From contig CALVAS010000015.1 of NCBI GenBank assembly GCA_944325585.1, forward strand, positions 1-33,461: DNA of 33,461 bases. Direction: 5' to 3'. Below are positions 14,070-23,700 of this stretch, one piece after another. The position numbers and the translations under genes were made by a program. Positions within the stretch are counted from its first letter, which is position 1, and every line of letters begins with the position of its first letter. The stretch comes from Candidatus Gastranaerophilales bacterium. Lineage in GTDB: Bacteria > Cyanobacteriota > Vampirovibrionia > Gastranaerophilales > Gastranaerophilaceae. The notes below the pieces were generated by a model. The model ran no database searches, was not told where the DNA came from, and saw only the letters and a list, made by a program, of their open reading frames with translations.

Positions 14070-14739
14070 AACAGCTCCTGAGGGTGATTTATCGAAGTAT
14101 AAACCTGCCTTTACCATGGCAGAGGTTCTTATAACTCTTGGCATAATCGGAATTGTTGCCGCTATGACGTTGCCTTCATTGATAGGCAAGTGGCAGGAAA
14201 AACAGTGGAAAGTCGCCTATAAAAAAGCCTATTCAAGTATATCGCAGGCTTTTTTAAGAATGCAGGCAAATGAAGAATTCTTAGATATTTCTGATCTGAC
14301 ACCAAATGATAGCGGCGTTTCAGGAAATGATAATTGCGGTGAAAATTTCAAGATAGTATCAAATTATTTTAATGCGGTAAAAAAATGTTTTGATAATAAT
14401 GGCTGTGAATGTTTTGAATGCGCCAAAGGGCAGGCAGGGATAGGTACTGCTCCGGATTATTTGGGCGGCGGCAACAACAGGTATGCATTTATAGATTATT
14501 CAGGTATGAGCTGGTTTTTGTACTCGAATAGAGAATGGCCCATTATTGTTGATGTAAACGGGTTTAAAGCTCCGAACAAACTGGGAAAAGATAGATTCGT
14601 AATGAAATTTGCAGTAAATAACAGTGCAAGCATGTATATAGAATCTGCCAATACAATTCAGCCATGGGATGATATTATTGAAAAGCAGCGCTGGTGCCCT
14701 GAAGGCAATTGTTTTTACAGCTCGTGGCTCCTAGAGTGA
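14038..14739 (+). CDS. Prepilin-type N-terminal domain protein (type IV pilin/pseudopilin-like), frame interrupted by a poly-G tract
   Basis: The readable frame has the class III signal: basic leader ending YKPA, then FTMAEVLITLGIIGIVAAMTLPSLI, with the Glu at +5 and a hydrophobic helix. Ala rather than Gly precedes the cleavage site. The remaining about 165 residues hold Cys pairs (NNGCECFECAKG, RWCPEGNCF) and the segment IIVDVNGFKAPNKLGKDRF, which I associate with pilin-like proteins of Gastranaerophilales. The product would be exported, cleaved by a PilD-type peptidase and either assembled in a pilus or kept as a minor pseudopilin. As given, this frame opens only at TTG 14038, which has no Shine-Dalgarno; the equipped ATG 14019 is one base out of frame across 13 G's. 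The end overlaps the convergent usp gene by 9 bases. Confidence 0.85.
   Translation: MNFGGGGATRKTAPEGDLSKYKPAFTMAEVLITLGIIGIVAAMTLPSLIGKWQEKQWKVAYKKAYSSISQAFLRMQANEEFLDISDLTPNDSGVSGNDNCGENFKIVSNYFNAVKKCFDNNGCECFECAKGQAGIGTAPDYLGGGNNRYAFIDYSGMSWFLYSNREWPIIVDVNGFKAPNKLGKDRFVMKFAVNNSASMYIESANTIQPWDDIIEKQRWCPEGNCFYSSWLLE
14047..14059 (+). repeat. Homopolymeric G13 tract
   Basis: Thirteen consecutive G residues inside the start of a predicted surface-protein gene, in otherwise AT-rich DNA. Tracts of this length slip readily at replication. A length of 12 (or 9, or 15) puts the pilin in frame with its Shine-Dalgarno-led ATG; 13 does not. Confidence 0.95.
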
Positions 14740-15594
14740 GTCTTTATAAATCAAAATATCACATCTTGAGTTTTCAAGAACCCTTTTGCTGACTGAACCG
14801 AGAAGGAAATCCTGCATTTTGGTTTTGCCTTTGCTTCCAAGAACAATCAAATCTATTTGTCTTGTTTTGGCAAAGTCAATAATTTTTTGTGCAGGATTAC
14901 CGCTTAAAATAATATTTTCTACAGGCGGAAAACCTTTATTTTTAAATCGTTCTTTTAAATCTTCTATTGTCTTTTGAGAGAACTTTATTTGCTGCTCCTC
15001 AATTGCCAGAATCCAGTTTGAATCAAGAGTTCCGTCCAGAAATAACATATCCGGCGTCTCATTTACAGTGCATAAGAAGATTTCCTTGTCATCAAGATTT
15101 AAATTTTCAAGCGCCTCGGTGATTGCATAATTTGCGCTGGCAGTACCGTCGGTTGCAAAAAGAACACGCTTCCTGCAATTCTCTTCTTTTGAAATGTATG
15201 TTGAATTGCTGTCACTGTATGCAATTTCTCGAGAAACTGAGCCGAGCCATTTTTGAATCCCTTTTTTCCCGTGTGACCCCATAAGAATAATGTCATATTT
15301 TTCTTTGTCAGCCTGCTCAAGTATGCTTTCAACTGCGCTTCCGCAATGTTTTATTTTTTCGCCGAAAAGCAGTCCGTAATTTTCTGCTTCACGTTTGGTA
15401 TATTCAAGAATGCTGTCCGCAATATTTGCGCAGGTTCCGGAAAATCCTTCGGCTTCAATACTCACATCATCAGGCAGAAAGCTCCAATCAATTACACAAA
15501 TGGCATCAACAATTGCGTTTTTCGACCATCTGGAAAAATTGTGAAGTGCATTAAAACTTATCTTTGAACCGTCTGTGCAAAATAAAACTTTCAC
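14731..15594 (-). CDS. Tandem universal stress protein (two UspA domains)
   Basis: A 287-residue cytoplasmic protein of two UspA domains, residues about 1-137 and 141-287. Each ends with the ATP-binding signature G-x2-G-x9-G-S/T-like: MGSHGKKGIQKWLGSVS in the first and LGSKGKTKMQDFLLGSVS in the second. Each begins with the strand that leads into the nucleotide pocket (VLFCTDGS and VLFATDGT). The ATP signature suggests the ATP-binding rather than the UspA-only class. Start codon is GTG 15594, with GGAG 6 bases upstream. The gene is convergent with, and overlaps, the prepilin gene and is divergent from the sigma-factor gene. Confidence 0.93.
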   Translation of the reverse strand: MKVLFCTDGSKISFNALHNFSRWSKNAIVDAICVIDWSFLPDDVSIEAEGFSGTCANIADSILEYTKREAENYGLLFGEKIKHCGSAVESILEQADKEKYDIILMGSHGKKGIQKWLGSVSREIAYSDSNSTYISKEENCRKRVLFATDGTASANYAITEALENLNLDDKEIFLCTVNETPDMLFLDGTLDSNWILAIEEQQIKFSQKTIEDLKERFKNKGFPPVENIILSGNPAQKIIDFAKTRQIDLIVLGSKGKTKMQDFLLGSVSKRVLENSRCDILIYKDSL

Positions 15595-15731
15595 CTGTAT
15601 CTCCTTATCTGAATTTTATTAATTTTACTTCACTATAAAATATGTTAAGGAAAATTAAATTATCTGGTATTCTATATTTTTTTCTGATATTATGTTGCTT
15701 GAGATTAGATTCTAGGATAAGTGTTGTAGTC

Positions 15732-16343
15732 ATGACAGCAGAACAAAGGGTTAACCTAAGGGATTATAAAAATTTAATTGAAACTATTGCAAAGGTTGAG
15801 TATCAAAAATTTTCGGTTTCACATCTTATTGAATTGCCTGAACTCATAAATATCGGCAATCATACTCTTTATATTCTGTTTAAAAGCAATCCGCCCGAAA
15901 CTTACAACAACACCTATCTTTCAACAGCAATAAAATGGGCAATCAGAAATGAAGTTCGCCGGCGTTACAAATGGTATTCTCTTAAAAACAGCCGTCAGAA
16001 ACTTCAGGAAGCGGACGAAGAACAGAATGTGCGGGAAGAGGTTTATAAAACAATTTTGTCTATTGATGAAATGCAGGAAGCCGAAGTTCCCACTCAAATT
16101 AAAGCTGAGGACAAAACACCGGAAGAATCTATTGAATTTGCCGAGTTGAAGGCACAGATTCTGGAGTCAATGAAAAAACTTCCGCGGCGCGAAAGAGAAC
16201 TTATTGAATATAAATTTTTCAAAGAGAAAAAATTGAGAGAAATATCAGAAGAATTTGATATTTCACAGTCCCGAATTTCACGTATTATACAGGCAGGACT
16301 TGATAAAATTAAAAAAGACTTGAAAAAACAGGGGATAATTTAA
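15732..16343 (+). CDS. Small sigma-70-family RNA polymerase sigma factor
   Basis: A 203-residue sigma factor with a reduced region 2 and a good region 4. The region 2 portion is LINIGNHTLYILFK and TYLSTAIKWAIRNEVRRRYKW (about residues 50-100). An acidic linker follows instead of region 3. Region 4 is LPRREREL..YKFFKEKKLREISEEFDISQSRISRIIQAGLDKIKK, with the helix-turn-helix at its end. An upstream in-frame ATG at 15642 would add 30 hydrophobic residues, which is unlikely: a TATAAA at 15634-15639 would place the transcript start at or after it. MTAEQRVNL at 15732 is therefore preferred, though its Shine-Dalgarno is weak. gcvPB begins 7 bases later. No anti-sigma factor is adjacent. Confidence 0.82.
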   Translation: MTAEQRVNLRDYKNLIETIAKVEYQKFSVSHLIELPELINIGNHTLYILFKSNPPETYNNTYLSTAIKWAIRNEVRRRYKWYSLKNSRQKLQEADEEQNVREEVYKTILSIDEMQEAEVPTQIKAEDKTPEESIEFAELKAQILESMKKLPRRERELIEYKFFKEKKLREISEEFDISQSRISRIIQAGLDKIKKDLKKQGII

Positions 16344-16350
16344 AAAATAT

Positions 16351-17775
16351 ATGAAAACAATCTTTGAAAAAAATACTGATACTGACGGAATAACTTTTAC
16401 TGATGAGGGGATTAAGGCTGATTTTATAGACAGGCGTTTTTTGAGAGAATCCTCCTGTAATCTTCCGAATATCGGCGAACTTGAAGTTTTGCGTCATTAT
16501 AATGAACTGTCCGACAGAAATTTTTGTATAGAAAAGGGCTTTTATCCTCTGGGTTCCTGTACAATGAAGTATAACCCGAAAGTTAATGAACTTCTGGCTT
16601 CTCTTGACGGGTTTCAAAATCTCCATCCCGCGCAATCTGATGACGATTCACAAGGCGCGCTTGAATTGATGTTTAAATTGCAGGAAGCCCTGAAAACAAT
16701 TACGGGAATGGATTATATTTCTCTTCAGCCGGCAGCAGGCGCACATGGCGAACTTACCGGAATGATGATTGTCAAAAAATATTTTGAATCAAAAGGTGAA
16801 ATCCGTAAAAAAGTTCTGGTTCCGGACTCTGCACACGGAACTAATCCTGCCAGTGCAGCGCTTTGCGGTTTTGAAATCGTATCTGTCAAATCAAATGAAA
16901 AAGGACAGGTTGATATAGAGGATTTAAAATCACATTTAGATTCTGATGTCGCTGCAATTATGATGACAAATCCTAATACTCTGGGAATTTTTGAAGAAAA
17001 AGTTCTTGAAATATCTAATCTCATGCATCAAAACGGTTCTCTGTTATATTACGACGGTGCAAATTTTAATGCGATTATGGGGTACACAAATCCGAAACTT
17101 ATGGGATTTGATGTAGTGCACCTTAACCTGCATAAAACTTTTGCAACTCCTCATGGCGGAGGCGGCCCAGGAGCCGGCCCTGTCGGCGTCGTAGAAAGTT
17201 TGAAGGAATATCTTCCTGTGCCCGTTGTTGACTATGACGGTGCAAAATACTTCAAAAAATATGATTTAAAGCATTCAATCGGAAATGTTCGTGATTTTTA
17301 CGGAAGTTTCGGCGTGTTGGTCAAGGCTTATGCGTATATTCTTATGATGGGCGAAAATTTAAAAGAAGCCAGTGAAAATGCTGTGCTTAATGCAAATTAT
17401 TTAAAGGAAAAACTTAAAAAATACTTTACGCTTCCTTATGATGTTCCGTGTATGCATGAATTTGTTCTGTCAGGCGAAAATTTGAAACATAATACAGGCG
17501 TTTCAACTTTGAATGTTGCAAAAGCTCTGATGGATGAAAATACCCATCCGCCGACGGTTTATTTCCCGCTAATAGTTCATGAAGCAATGATGATTGAGCC
17601 GACTGAAAGCGAGACAAAATTTCGTCTGGATGAATTTGTCAATGTGATGATAAAGATTTATAACGAAGCAAATTCAAATCCCGAAAAGATAATTTCGGCA
17701 CCTTATACAACACCTGTCAAGCGTGTTGATGAAACTATGGCGGCACGTCATCCGGATTTAAAATTCACTGAATAA
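16351..17775 (+). CDS. gcvPB: Glycine dehydrogenase (decarboxylating) subunit 2
   Basis: The PLP-binding half of the two-subunit P-protein of the glycine cleavage system, which decarboxylates glycine and passes aminomethyl to the H-protein lipoyl group. The 474-residue length is usual for GcvPB. Landmarks are FYPLGSCTMKYNP, DYISLQPAAGAHGELTG, PDSAHGTNPASAALCG and the PLP lysine (Lys262) in HLNLHKTFATPHGGGGPGAGP. The partner gcvPA and gcvT/gcvH are not in the window. There is no Shine-Dalgarno in the 7-base gap after the sigma factor gene; a GATAAT at 16334-16339 could drive a very short-leader transcript. No glycine riboswitch can fit. Confidence 0.96.
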   Translation: MKTIFEKNTDTDGITFTDEGIKADFIDRRFLRESSCNLPNIGELEVLRHYNELSDRNFCIEKGFYPLGSCTMKYNPKVNELLASLDGFQNLHPAQSDDDSQGALELMFKLQEALKTITGMDYISLQPAAGAHGELTGMMIVKKYFESKGEIRKKVLVPDSAHGTNPASAALCGFEIVSVKSNEKGQVDIEDLKSHLDSDVAAIMMTNPNTLGIFEEKVLEISNLMHQNGSLLYYDGANFNAIMGYTNPKLMGFDVVHLNLHKTFATPHGGGGPGAGPVGVVESLKEYLPVPVVDYDGAKYFKKYDLKHSIGNVRDFYGSFGVLVKAYAYILMMGENLKEASENAVLNANYLKEKLKKYFTLPYDVPCMHEFVLSGENLKHNTGVSTLNVAKALMDENTHPPTVYFPLIVHEAMMIEPTESETKFRLDEFVNVMIKIYNEANSNPEKIISAPYTTPVKRVDETMAARHPDLKFTE

Positions 17776-17788
17776 AAAATAATTTATC

Positions 17789-17797
17789 TGATATAAT
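17789..17797 (+). promoter_or_regulatory. Extended -10 promoter of the CoA-activase-like gene
   Basis: TG at 17789-17790 followed by one base and TATAAT (17792-17797) is an extended -10 element. The -35 position is weak. The leader would be about 12 bases. Confidence 0.5.
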
Positions 17798-17815
17798 AAT
17801 TCAGTAAATACAGAC

Positions 17816-18997
17816 TTGGAAAATAATATAAGAAAGGCACTTAAATTGACTAAAAATAAGAAAAAAATAAAAGTATCATTTCCTCATATGGGAACAATAT
17901 ATATTGCATGGTCGGCAGCTTTGAGAAAAGTTGGTGTAGAACCTTTTGTTCCGCCTTACACAAGCAAAAGAACGTTATCTCTGGGAACTAAGCATTCACC
18001 TGAGGCGATATGTCTTCCTTATAAATTAATTATGGGAAATTTTATTGAAGCGATAGAGGGCGGTGCTGATTACGTTGCAATGATTACCTCACCCGGGTGC
18101 TGCCGTCTGGGTGAATACGGCAAATGTATAAATAATGCTCTTGACGATCTCGGATATCATGCAAACTATATAGAGCTTCAGTTGTATGACGGAATAAAAG
18201 GCATGTATGATTTCCTTAAAAAAATCAGCGGGAAAAGCGATCCTGTTTTATTCTTGCGGGCAATTGTTCTTGCTATAAGAAAAGTTTTTCTTCTGGATGA
18301 TTTGGAAAGAAGACTTTCTTATTTACGAGCAAGAGAATTAACGTTCGGGGATGCGGAAAAACATTTTATAAAGGCGTTAAAAATTGTTGATGATGCAATG
18401 AATACGCGTCAGTTGAACAGAGCTAAAAAACTTGCCTTTGCTGAAATGGATAAAGTTAAATATGACAAAAATAAAGAAGTTCTTTATGTTGATATAACAG
18501 GCGAAATTTATCTGGTCTGTGACAAATTCTCAAATCAGGACATAGTTAAAGAACTTGGGAAAATGGGCGTTGAAACCAGAAAAAGTCTGACTGTAAGCAG
18601 CTTTTTAAAAGATGCAATTATTCCTAAAATTTTCAGAAAAGGCGAAACTCACCTTCAAAGAGCAAACCGTCTTGCAAAACCGTATTTGATGCGGGATATC
18701 GGCGGAGATGCGCTTGAATGTGTTTCTGATGTTGCATATGCAAACGAGAGGGGAATTGACGGAATTATTCACATCAGTCCGTTTACCTGCATGCCGGAGA
18801 TAATGTCACAAAATATCTTCCCGGCAATGAGAGAAAATTGCGATATACCGATTCTGCCTTTAATCATGGACGAGCAAACAGGTAAGGCCGGATATCTTAC
18901 AAGACTTGAAGCGTTCGTGGATTTGATGAGAAGACGCAAACGCCGCCGCGAAATTGCTGCCAAAAACGATAAAATACAGGCTGAAATTACTAAGTAA
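17816..18997 (+). CDS. CoA protein activase / 2-hydroxyacyl-CoA dehydratase-related Fe-S protein
   Basis: A 393-residue protein of the family annotated 'CoA protein activase' (COG3581-like), related to 2-hydroxyglutaryl-CoA dehydratase components. It has KVSFPHMGTIYIAW near the start, VPPYTSKRTLSLGTKHSPEAICLPYK (Cys66), TSPGCCRLGEYGKC (Cys95, Cys96, Cys104) and HISPFTCMPEIM near residue 325. The invariant Cys residues probably hold a 4Fe-4S cluster. PILPLIMDEQTGKAGYLTRLEAFVDL closes the conserved part, and the C-terminal tail is basic. The start is TTG 17816, supported by a promoter just upstream but without a Shine-Dalgarno; the next TTG at 17846 is possible. The function of this family is not settled, and the usual ATPase partner is not adjacent. 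Confidence 0.85.
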   Translation: MENNIRKALKLTKNKKKIKVSFPHMGTIYIAWSAALRKVGVEPFVPPYTSKRTLSLGTKHSPEAICLPYKLIMGNFIEAIEGGADYVAMITSPGCCRLGEYGKCINNALDDLGYHANYIELQLYDGIKGMYDFLKKISGKSDPVLFLRAIVLAIRKVFLLDDLERRLSYLRARELTFGDAEKHFIKALKIVDDAMNTRQLNRAKKLAFAEMDKVKYDKNKEVLYVDITGEIYLVCDKFSNQDIVKELGKMGVETRKSLTVSSFLKDAIIPKIFRKGETHLQRANRLAKPYLMRDIGGDALECVSDVAYANERGIDGIIHISPFTCMPEIMSQNIFPAMRENCDIPILPLIMDEQTGKAGYLTRLEAFVDLMRRRKRRREIAAKNDKIQAEITK

Positions 18998-19041
18998 GCA
19001 GTCGGTTATGTAAATTTAATAATCAGAGGTTAATAATATAT

Positions 19042-19890
19042 ATGTTTAAACTTTTTAAAGAGGCATTTAAAACCACTAATGATTGTATAATTCTGGCAAT
19101 TCCACTGGTTCTTTTTATGTGGATTCTGTCGTTTTATTTTGCATTTTCAAATACTGTTGTGAATGATCCGGCTGAATTGCTTCTGGCTTTTGTAACCGTT
19201 TTGTTTATGTTGGGTGCATTCTTATCAGGCTGGTTTTATATGGTTCAAAAGGCCATAAACGTATCAAAACAGGTTTATGTTCTTGATGAGGATCGCGCCA
19301 AGGCAACTATGAATCTTTTTAAAGTTATTCCTTACGGTATCGGTAAATATTTTCTATCTTTTATCGGTTTGATTTTGATATTTTTGTTTGCGGTATCGCT
19401 TTCCGGAACACTTGTTTACAAAATCGGTATTCATAATATCGGAAATGTCTTTACACAGGAGCAGATTTCGACAGCTCTTTCATCCACTGCAGATATGAGA
19501 AATTTTATTGATTCTCTTTCACAAGAGCAGCTTATCAAACTGAATCTCTGGAACTTATTGATTATGGGAACAACGACAATTCTATCATTTCTTTTTATGC
19601 TCTGGATTCCCGAAATAATCTATTCAACACTTAATCCCTTTATGGCATTGTTTAAAGCCATTAAAAAATCATTTATCAGATTTAATAAAACTCTGCTGCT
19701 GTTTATATATTTATCATTTCTGAATGTAATAGTGTCATTTATCAGTACGTTTGCATTTTTGCATCCGCTTTTATACTTGCTGGTAATGGTTGTTTGTTTC
19801 TATTTTATAATTTACATTGTAGTTTTGTTATTCAGTTTCTACGAAATTGAGTTTTGCGGGACGGATAATAATGACGAAATTAAAACCTAA
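19042..19890 (+). CDS. Polytopic membrane protein, 282 residues
   Basis: No family recognised. About six membrane helices are visible: residues about 15-35, 47-70, 105-130, 168-190, 205-235 and 240-270. Short basic loops lie between, and the N- and C-termini are probably cytoplasmic. The pattern resembles DUF-type 'YihY/ glycerophosphoryl membrane domain' integral proteins, but that is only a guess. The gene has a GAGG 12 bases before ATG 19042, which is far. It overlaps miaA by 20 bases at its 3' end, so the two are co-expressed. Nothing in the neighbourhood fixes a function. Confidence 0.8.
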   Translation: MFKLFKEAFKTTNDCIILAIPLVLFMWILSFYFAFSNTVVNDPAELLLAFVTVLFMLGAFLSGWFYMVQKAINVSKQVYVLDEDRAKATMNLFKVIPYGIGKYFLSFIGLILIFLFAVSLSGTLVYKIGIHNIGNVFTQEQISTALSSTADMRNFIDSLSQEQLIKLNLWNLLIMGTTTILSFLFMLWIPEIIYSTLNPFMALFKAIKKSFIRFNKTLLLFIYLSFLNVIVSFISTFAFLHPLLYLLVMVVCFYFIIYIVVLLFSFYEIEFCGTDNNDEIKT

Positions 19891-20740
19891 AGTTATTGCA
19901 ATAGTCGGCCCGACAGCTTCCGGCAAAACAGGATTTGCCATATCTCTTGCCAAAAAACTTAACGGTGAAATAATTTCTGCTGATTCTCGGCTTGTATATA
20001 AAGGTTTTGATATCGGAACAGCAAAACCGTCAATTGAGGAAAGAGAGGGTATTCCTCATTATATGATTGATATAGTTGAGCCGGAATTTGATTATTCAGC
20101 AGGACTTTATGCACAGGAAGCAGAAAGATTAATTTTTGATATTTCAAAACGCGGTAAGGTGCCGGTAGTTGTTGGCGGAACGGGATTATATTTCAGACTT
20201 TTGCTAGAAAATTATGATGTTCCGAAAGTTGAACCTGATTATGAATTGCGCGAAAAGCTGGCGAAACTTTCATATTCAGAACTGGTGCTTATGCTTGAAG
20301 CAAAAGATCCTGTCCGTGCAAAGGAAATAGAGGTTAACGATAAAAAGAAACTTATCCGAGCAATAGAAATGGCGGAACATCTTGAAAAACCGTTGTCAGA
20401 GTATAAAAAAGAACCGGCGTTTGAGGTTGAGTGGATAGGTTTAAATTATCCGCGGGCAGAGCTTTATGAAAGAATTAATAAACGTGTAGATATGATGATT
20501 AAGGACGGGCTGGTGGAAGAGACCGAATATCTTTTGAAAAAACACGGGCGAATTAAAAATCTGGTTTGTACAATCGGGTATCAGGAAATTGTTCAATATC
20601 TTGACAATTTGCTTACTCTGGAGGAGGCTAAAGAGAAACTCAAGCAGAATACAAGAAATTATGCCAAACGCCAGCTTACATGGTTTCGTAAAAATCCTGC
20701 CATTAAGTGGAATGTGGAACCGTTAAGATTGAAAAAATAA
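19871..20740 (+). CDS. miaA: tRNA dimethylallyltransferase
   Basis: MiaA transfers a dimethylallyl group to A37 of tRNAs that read UNN codons, the first step toward ms2i6A. The 289-residue protein has the P-loop IAIVGPTASGKT (residues 8-20), the DSRLVYKGFDIGTAKPS block, VVGGTGLYFRLLLE, and the C-terminal ICTIGYQE-type motif, here VCTIGYQEIVQYL, followed by YAKRQLTWFRK. ATG 19871 is chosen because the family starts close to the P-loop; an in-frame ATG at 19847 adds eight residues. It overlaps the membrane-protein gene by 20 bases. Confidence 0.97.
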   Translation: MTKLKPKVIAIVGPTASGKTGFAISLAKKLNGEIISADSRLVYKGFDIGTAKPSIEEREGIPHYMIDIVEPEFDYSAGLYAQEAERLIFDISKRGKVPVVVGGTGLYFRLLLENYDVPKVEPDYELREKLAKLSYSELVLMLEAKDPVRAKEIEVNDKKKLIRAIEMAEHLEKPLSEYKKEPAFEVEWIGLNYPRAELYERINKRVDMMIKDGLVEETEYLLKKHGRIKNLVCTIGYQEIVQYLDNLLTLEEAKEKLKQNTRNYAKRQLTWFRKNPAIKWNVEPLRLKK

Positions 20741-20757
20741 TTTTATGGTAAAATAAT
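20729..20757 (+). promoter_or_regulatory. Promoter of the AsmA-like gene
   Basis: TTGAAA (20729-20734), a 17-base spacer and AATAAT (20752-20757) lie across the end of miaA. A start near 20764 gives a leader of about 36 bases with an AAAGGGG ribosome site. Confidence 0.4.
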
Positions 20758-20799
20758 TTAAAAAGGAATATAAGTAATTTTTGTTGATAAAGGGGTGTT

Positions 20800-23700
20800 A
20801 TGAGAAGAGGATTAAAAATTACAGCAATAGCAGCGGGTTCTGTTATTCTTTTTATATATGCTTTATTTTTGACAGTGCCGTTTTTCTTAAACCTGTATAT
20901 TGCAGGGCATAGCGGAGAGATAATCAAATTAATAAAAGATGCAAGCGGTTTTGATGTTGTTCTGGAAGACTTAAAAGTTGTTACAACGCCAAAACTTACG
21001 GCCGGTATAAAACTCGGGCATGCTGAAATAATGCTTCCAAATAACGATAAAATATTTTCAACTGATAATTTTGAAATTAAATTGTCGCTGATTCCATTGA
21101 TTGTTAAAAAAATCGAACTTGATAAAATCGGGCTTGAAAATGCTAAATTGAAACTGGCAGTTAAAAAAGACGGGCATTTTTTAATTGAAGACTACTTGCC
21201 TGAAGCAGCCGATACTGAAGAAGAATCTCAAAATGCGTCTGCTGCAGAACTTCCGTTTGGCTTAAAACTTTCAAATCATCTCCCGAATATTTATTTGAAA
21301 AAGTTTTATATAGCTTTTGTTGATATTCCGACCGATAAAAAATATTATCTTGACGGAAGTTATCTTAATATAACGGACTTTATTCTTAATAAAAAAATAA
21401 AAATAAATGCAGCAGGACAAATTTTTCTTGACGGGGAAGAGCATTTTAAATATGACGTGAAAGTTAAAAATTATATAATGCCGAATCTTGATATAAACGA
21501 TCTGGTATTTGCTCCGCAGGATGCTGAAGTTAATTCCGAAAACCAAGAGGAAATTCCGTTTATTAATGTTATAGATTTGTTTGATATGATTCATCAAAAC
21601 GGTTTGACTGCAAATTTAAACGCAAATTTAAAAACTTACGGAACAGTTGATGATATTGATTATAACGGTAAGTTTACAATTAATGATATGACATTAAATG
21701 TTGACGGAGAAAAACTTCCTGAAGGAACAATCAATGCAGACTTAAAAGATAAAAAAATTAAAATCAATGCAACGGTTCATCCTGCAAAAGAAGAGAATAT
21801 TTCTCTTATCAGTACGATAGAAACCAGAAAAAACTTCAAATATGACGTTCATTTGATTGCAAATGCAGGTATAAATAATATTATCAATCTCGTTGACAGC
21901 CTTGCAAAATCCTTTGAAATAAATGATTTTGATACCTTGAGCGGAACAGGTAAGATTGATGCCAATTTTTATCTGACAGGCGATACTAAAAAAGTAACAT
22001 CATCAGGTTACTTCAAAATTCCTGACGCCTCCATAAATTATAAACTCTATAATATTCTTATAGATAAAATTAATGCTGATGCCGACTTTTCTGATAACAA
22101 CGTAAATATAAAAAATGTTTCATTTACTGTTTTTAATCAGCCTTTAAAATTCTACGGAACGGTTTCATCTGATGCCGTTGCAGACCTCTACCTTGTTGCG
22201 GATAAACTTCTTATCAAAGCTCTTATTGCAGCGGCAGGACAGGTCGCTCTTTTAAAAGAAAATGATTTCCAATCAGGCACCCTTTCGCTTGAAGCGGCTT
22301 TAAAAGGTAAACTTTCAGAGCCGGTACCCGCACTTAACTTATCAATAAATGACCTTAAAGTTAAAAATATTCCTTCAAATACATCTGTGTCACTTGCAAG
22401 CGGAACTCTTAACTTCACAAAAGAAGACGACTCTTATGAAGGTGTGCTTAATGCTTCATCTGCTCTGGTTGACAATCCGGCGTTAAAAATTAAATTGCCG
22501 GCCGCTAAAGTAACCATGGATGAAAATGATATTAATATTGATAATGCGTATTTGATGTTTGGCAGCTCTCGTATTGATATCAACGGCGGAATTAAAGATT
22601 ATATGACGCAGGATCTTTGTATTGATATCAATGCTGACGGAAAATTGAATGCAAATGATATTAAAAATATGCTTCCTGCTGATTTCAAACCTTTTGTGGC
22701 TTCCAAAGGCCAGCTTCCTTTAAACGTTCACCTGACTGGAAACGCCAAAATCCAGCAGGCTGATATTTCATTAAATGCGACTCCGGACAATTACTTTAGA
22801 ATTCTGGATATTGATAAACTTAAAAATAAACCTTCATCTATAAAAAGTACAATTGTGTATTCAAACGATTCTCTTAAAATCACAGACACCAAATTGACAT
22901 CATCAGGTACTCAAATAGCCTCTGTCGACGGTGTCATCAACAATTTGTCAAAATCACAAAATCTTTCAATAAATATTAATGTTCCTGAAACTGTAAAAAT
23001 GCCGATTCCTGGTTTAAGCGGTGCATCTTCCCTTACGGCATCAGGCAATCTGAATGTCGGCGGAACTGCGCTTAATCCTACATTAAAGGGTAATGTTAAG
23101 GTTCCGAGTTTGAGTATTCCGGAGATGAAATTTTCTATGGAAAATTTATCTGCTGATTTGAGCGGAAAACTCGCAAACGGCAAAGGAACTCTGGCAAAAA
23201 TTACATCCGGCGGAATTGTTGCTGAAAATCTCTCTTCTGATTTTTCATTCAATCCGCAAAATTGTGTTTTCTATCTTAAAAATATAAAAGGCAGTGCGTT
23301 TTCAGGTAATATCGGCGGTAATGTCTCTTATAACGTTATGAACGGAAAAATCGGTGTTGATTTTTCAGGCAGCGGACTTGATGCAATAACTGCAATTGAA
23401 GGTGCTGCAGGTATTAAAAATGCTCTTTCCGGCACTTTGGGATTTGATGTAAACGTTACTCTTTCCGGCGCAACTGATGTTGAAATGATTAAAAATCTTA
23501 AAGGTAAAATGTCTTTTGATGTTGCAGACGGTGCGTTTTTAAGTATCGGTAAAATAGAAAATCTTCTTTCTGCTGATAATATTGTCGCAAATGCTGTTAT
23601 GAAAACCGCGCTTGCCGCAATTTCGACTGTTCCGGTAATTAAAAACAGTGCAAATTTCCAATATATAAAAGGAACAATGTCTTTCGGCGGCGGATGGGCT

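Noticed and set aside
15642-15731. 30-residue hydrophobic N-terminal extension of the sigma factor
   Set aside because: TATAAA lies directly before ATG 15642, so the transcript would start at or after it, and sigma factors do not carry such a leader.
16344-16350. Glycine riboswitch upstream of gcvPB
   Set aside because: Only 7 bases separate it from the sigma-factor gene.
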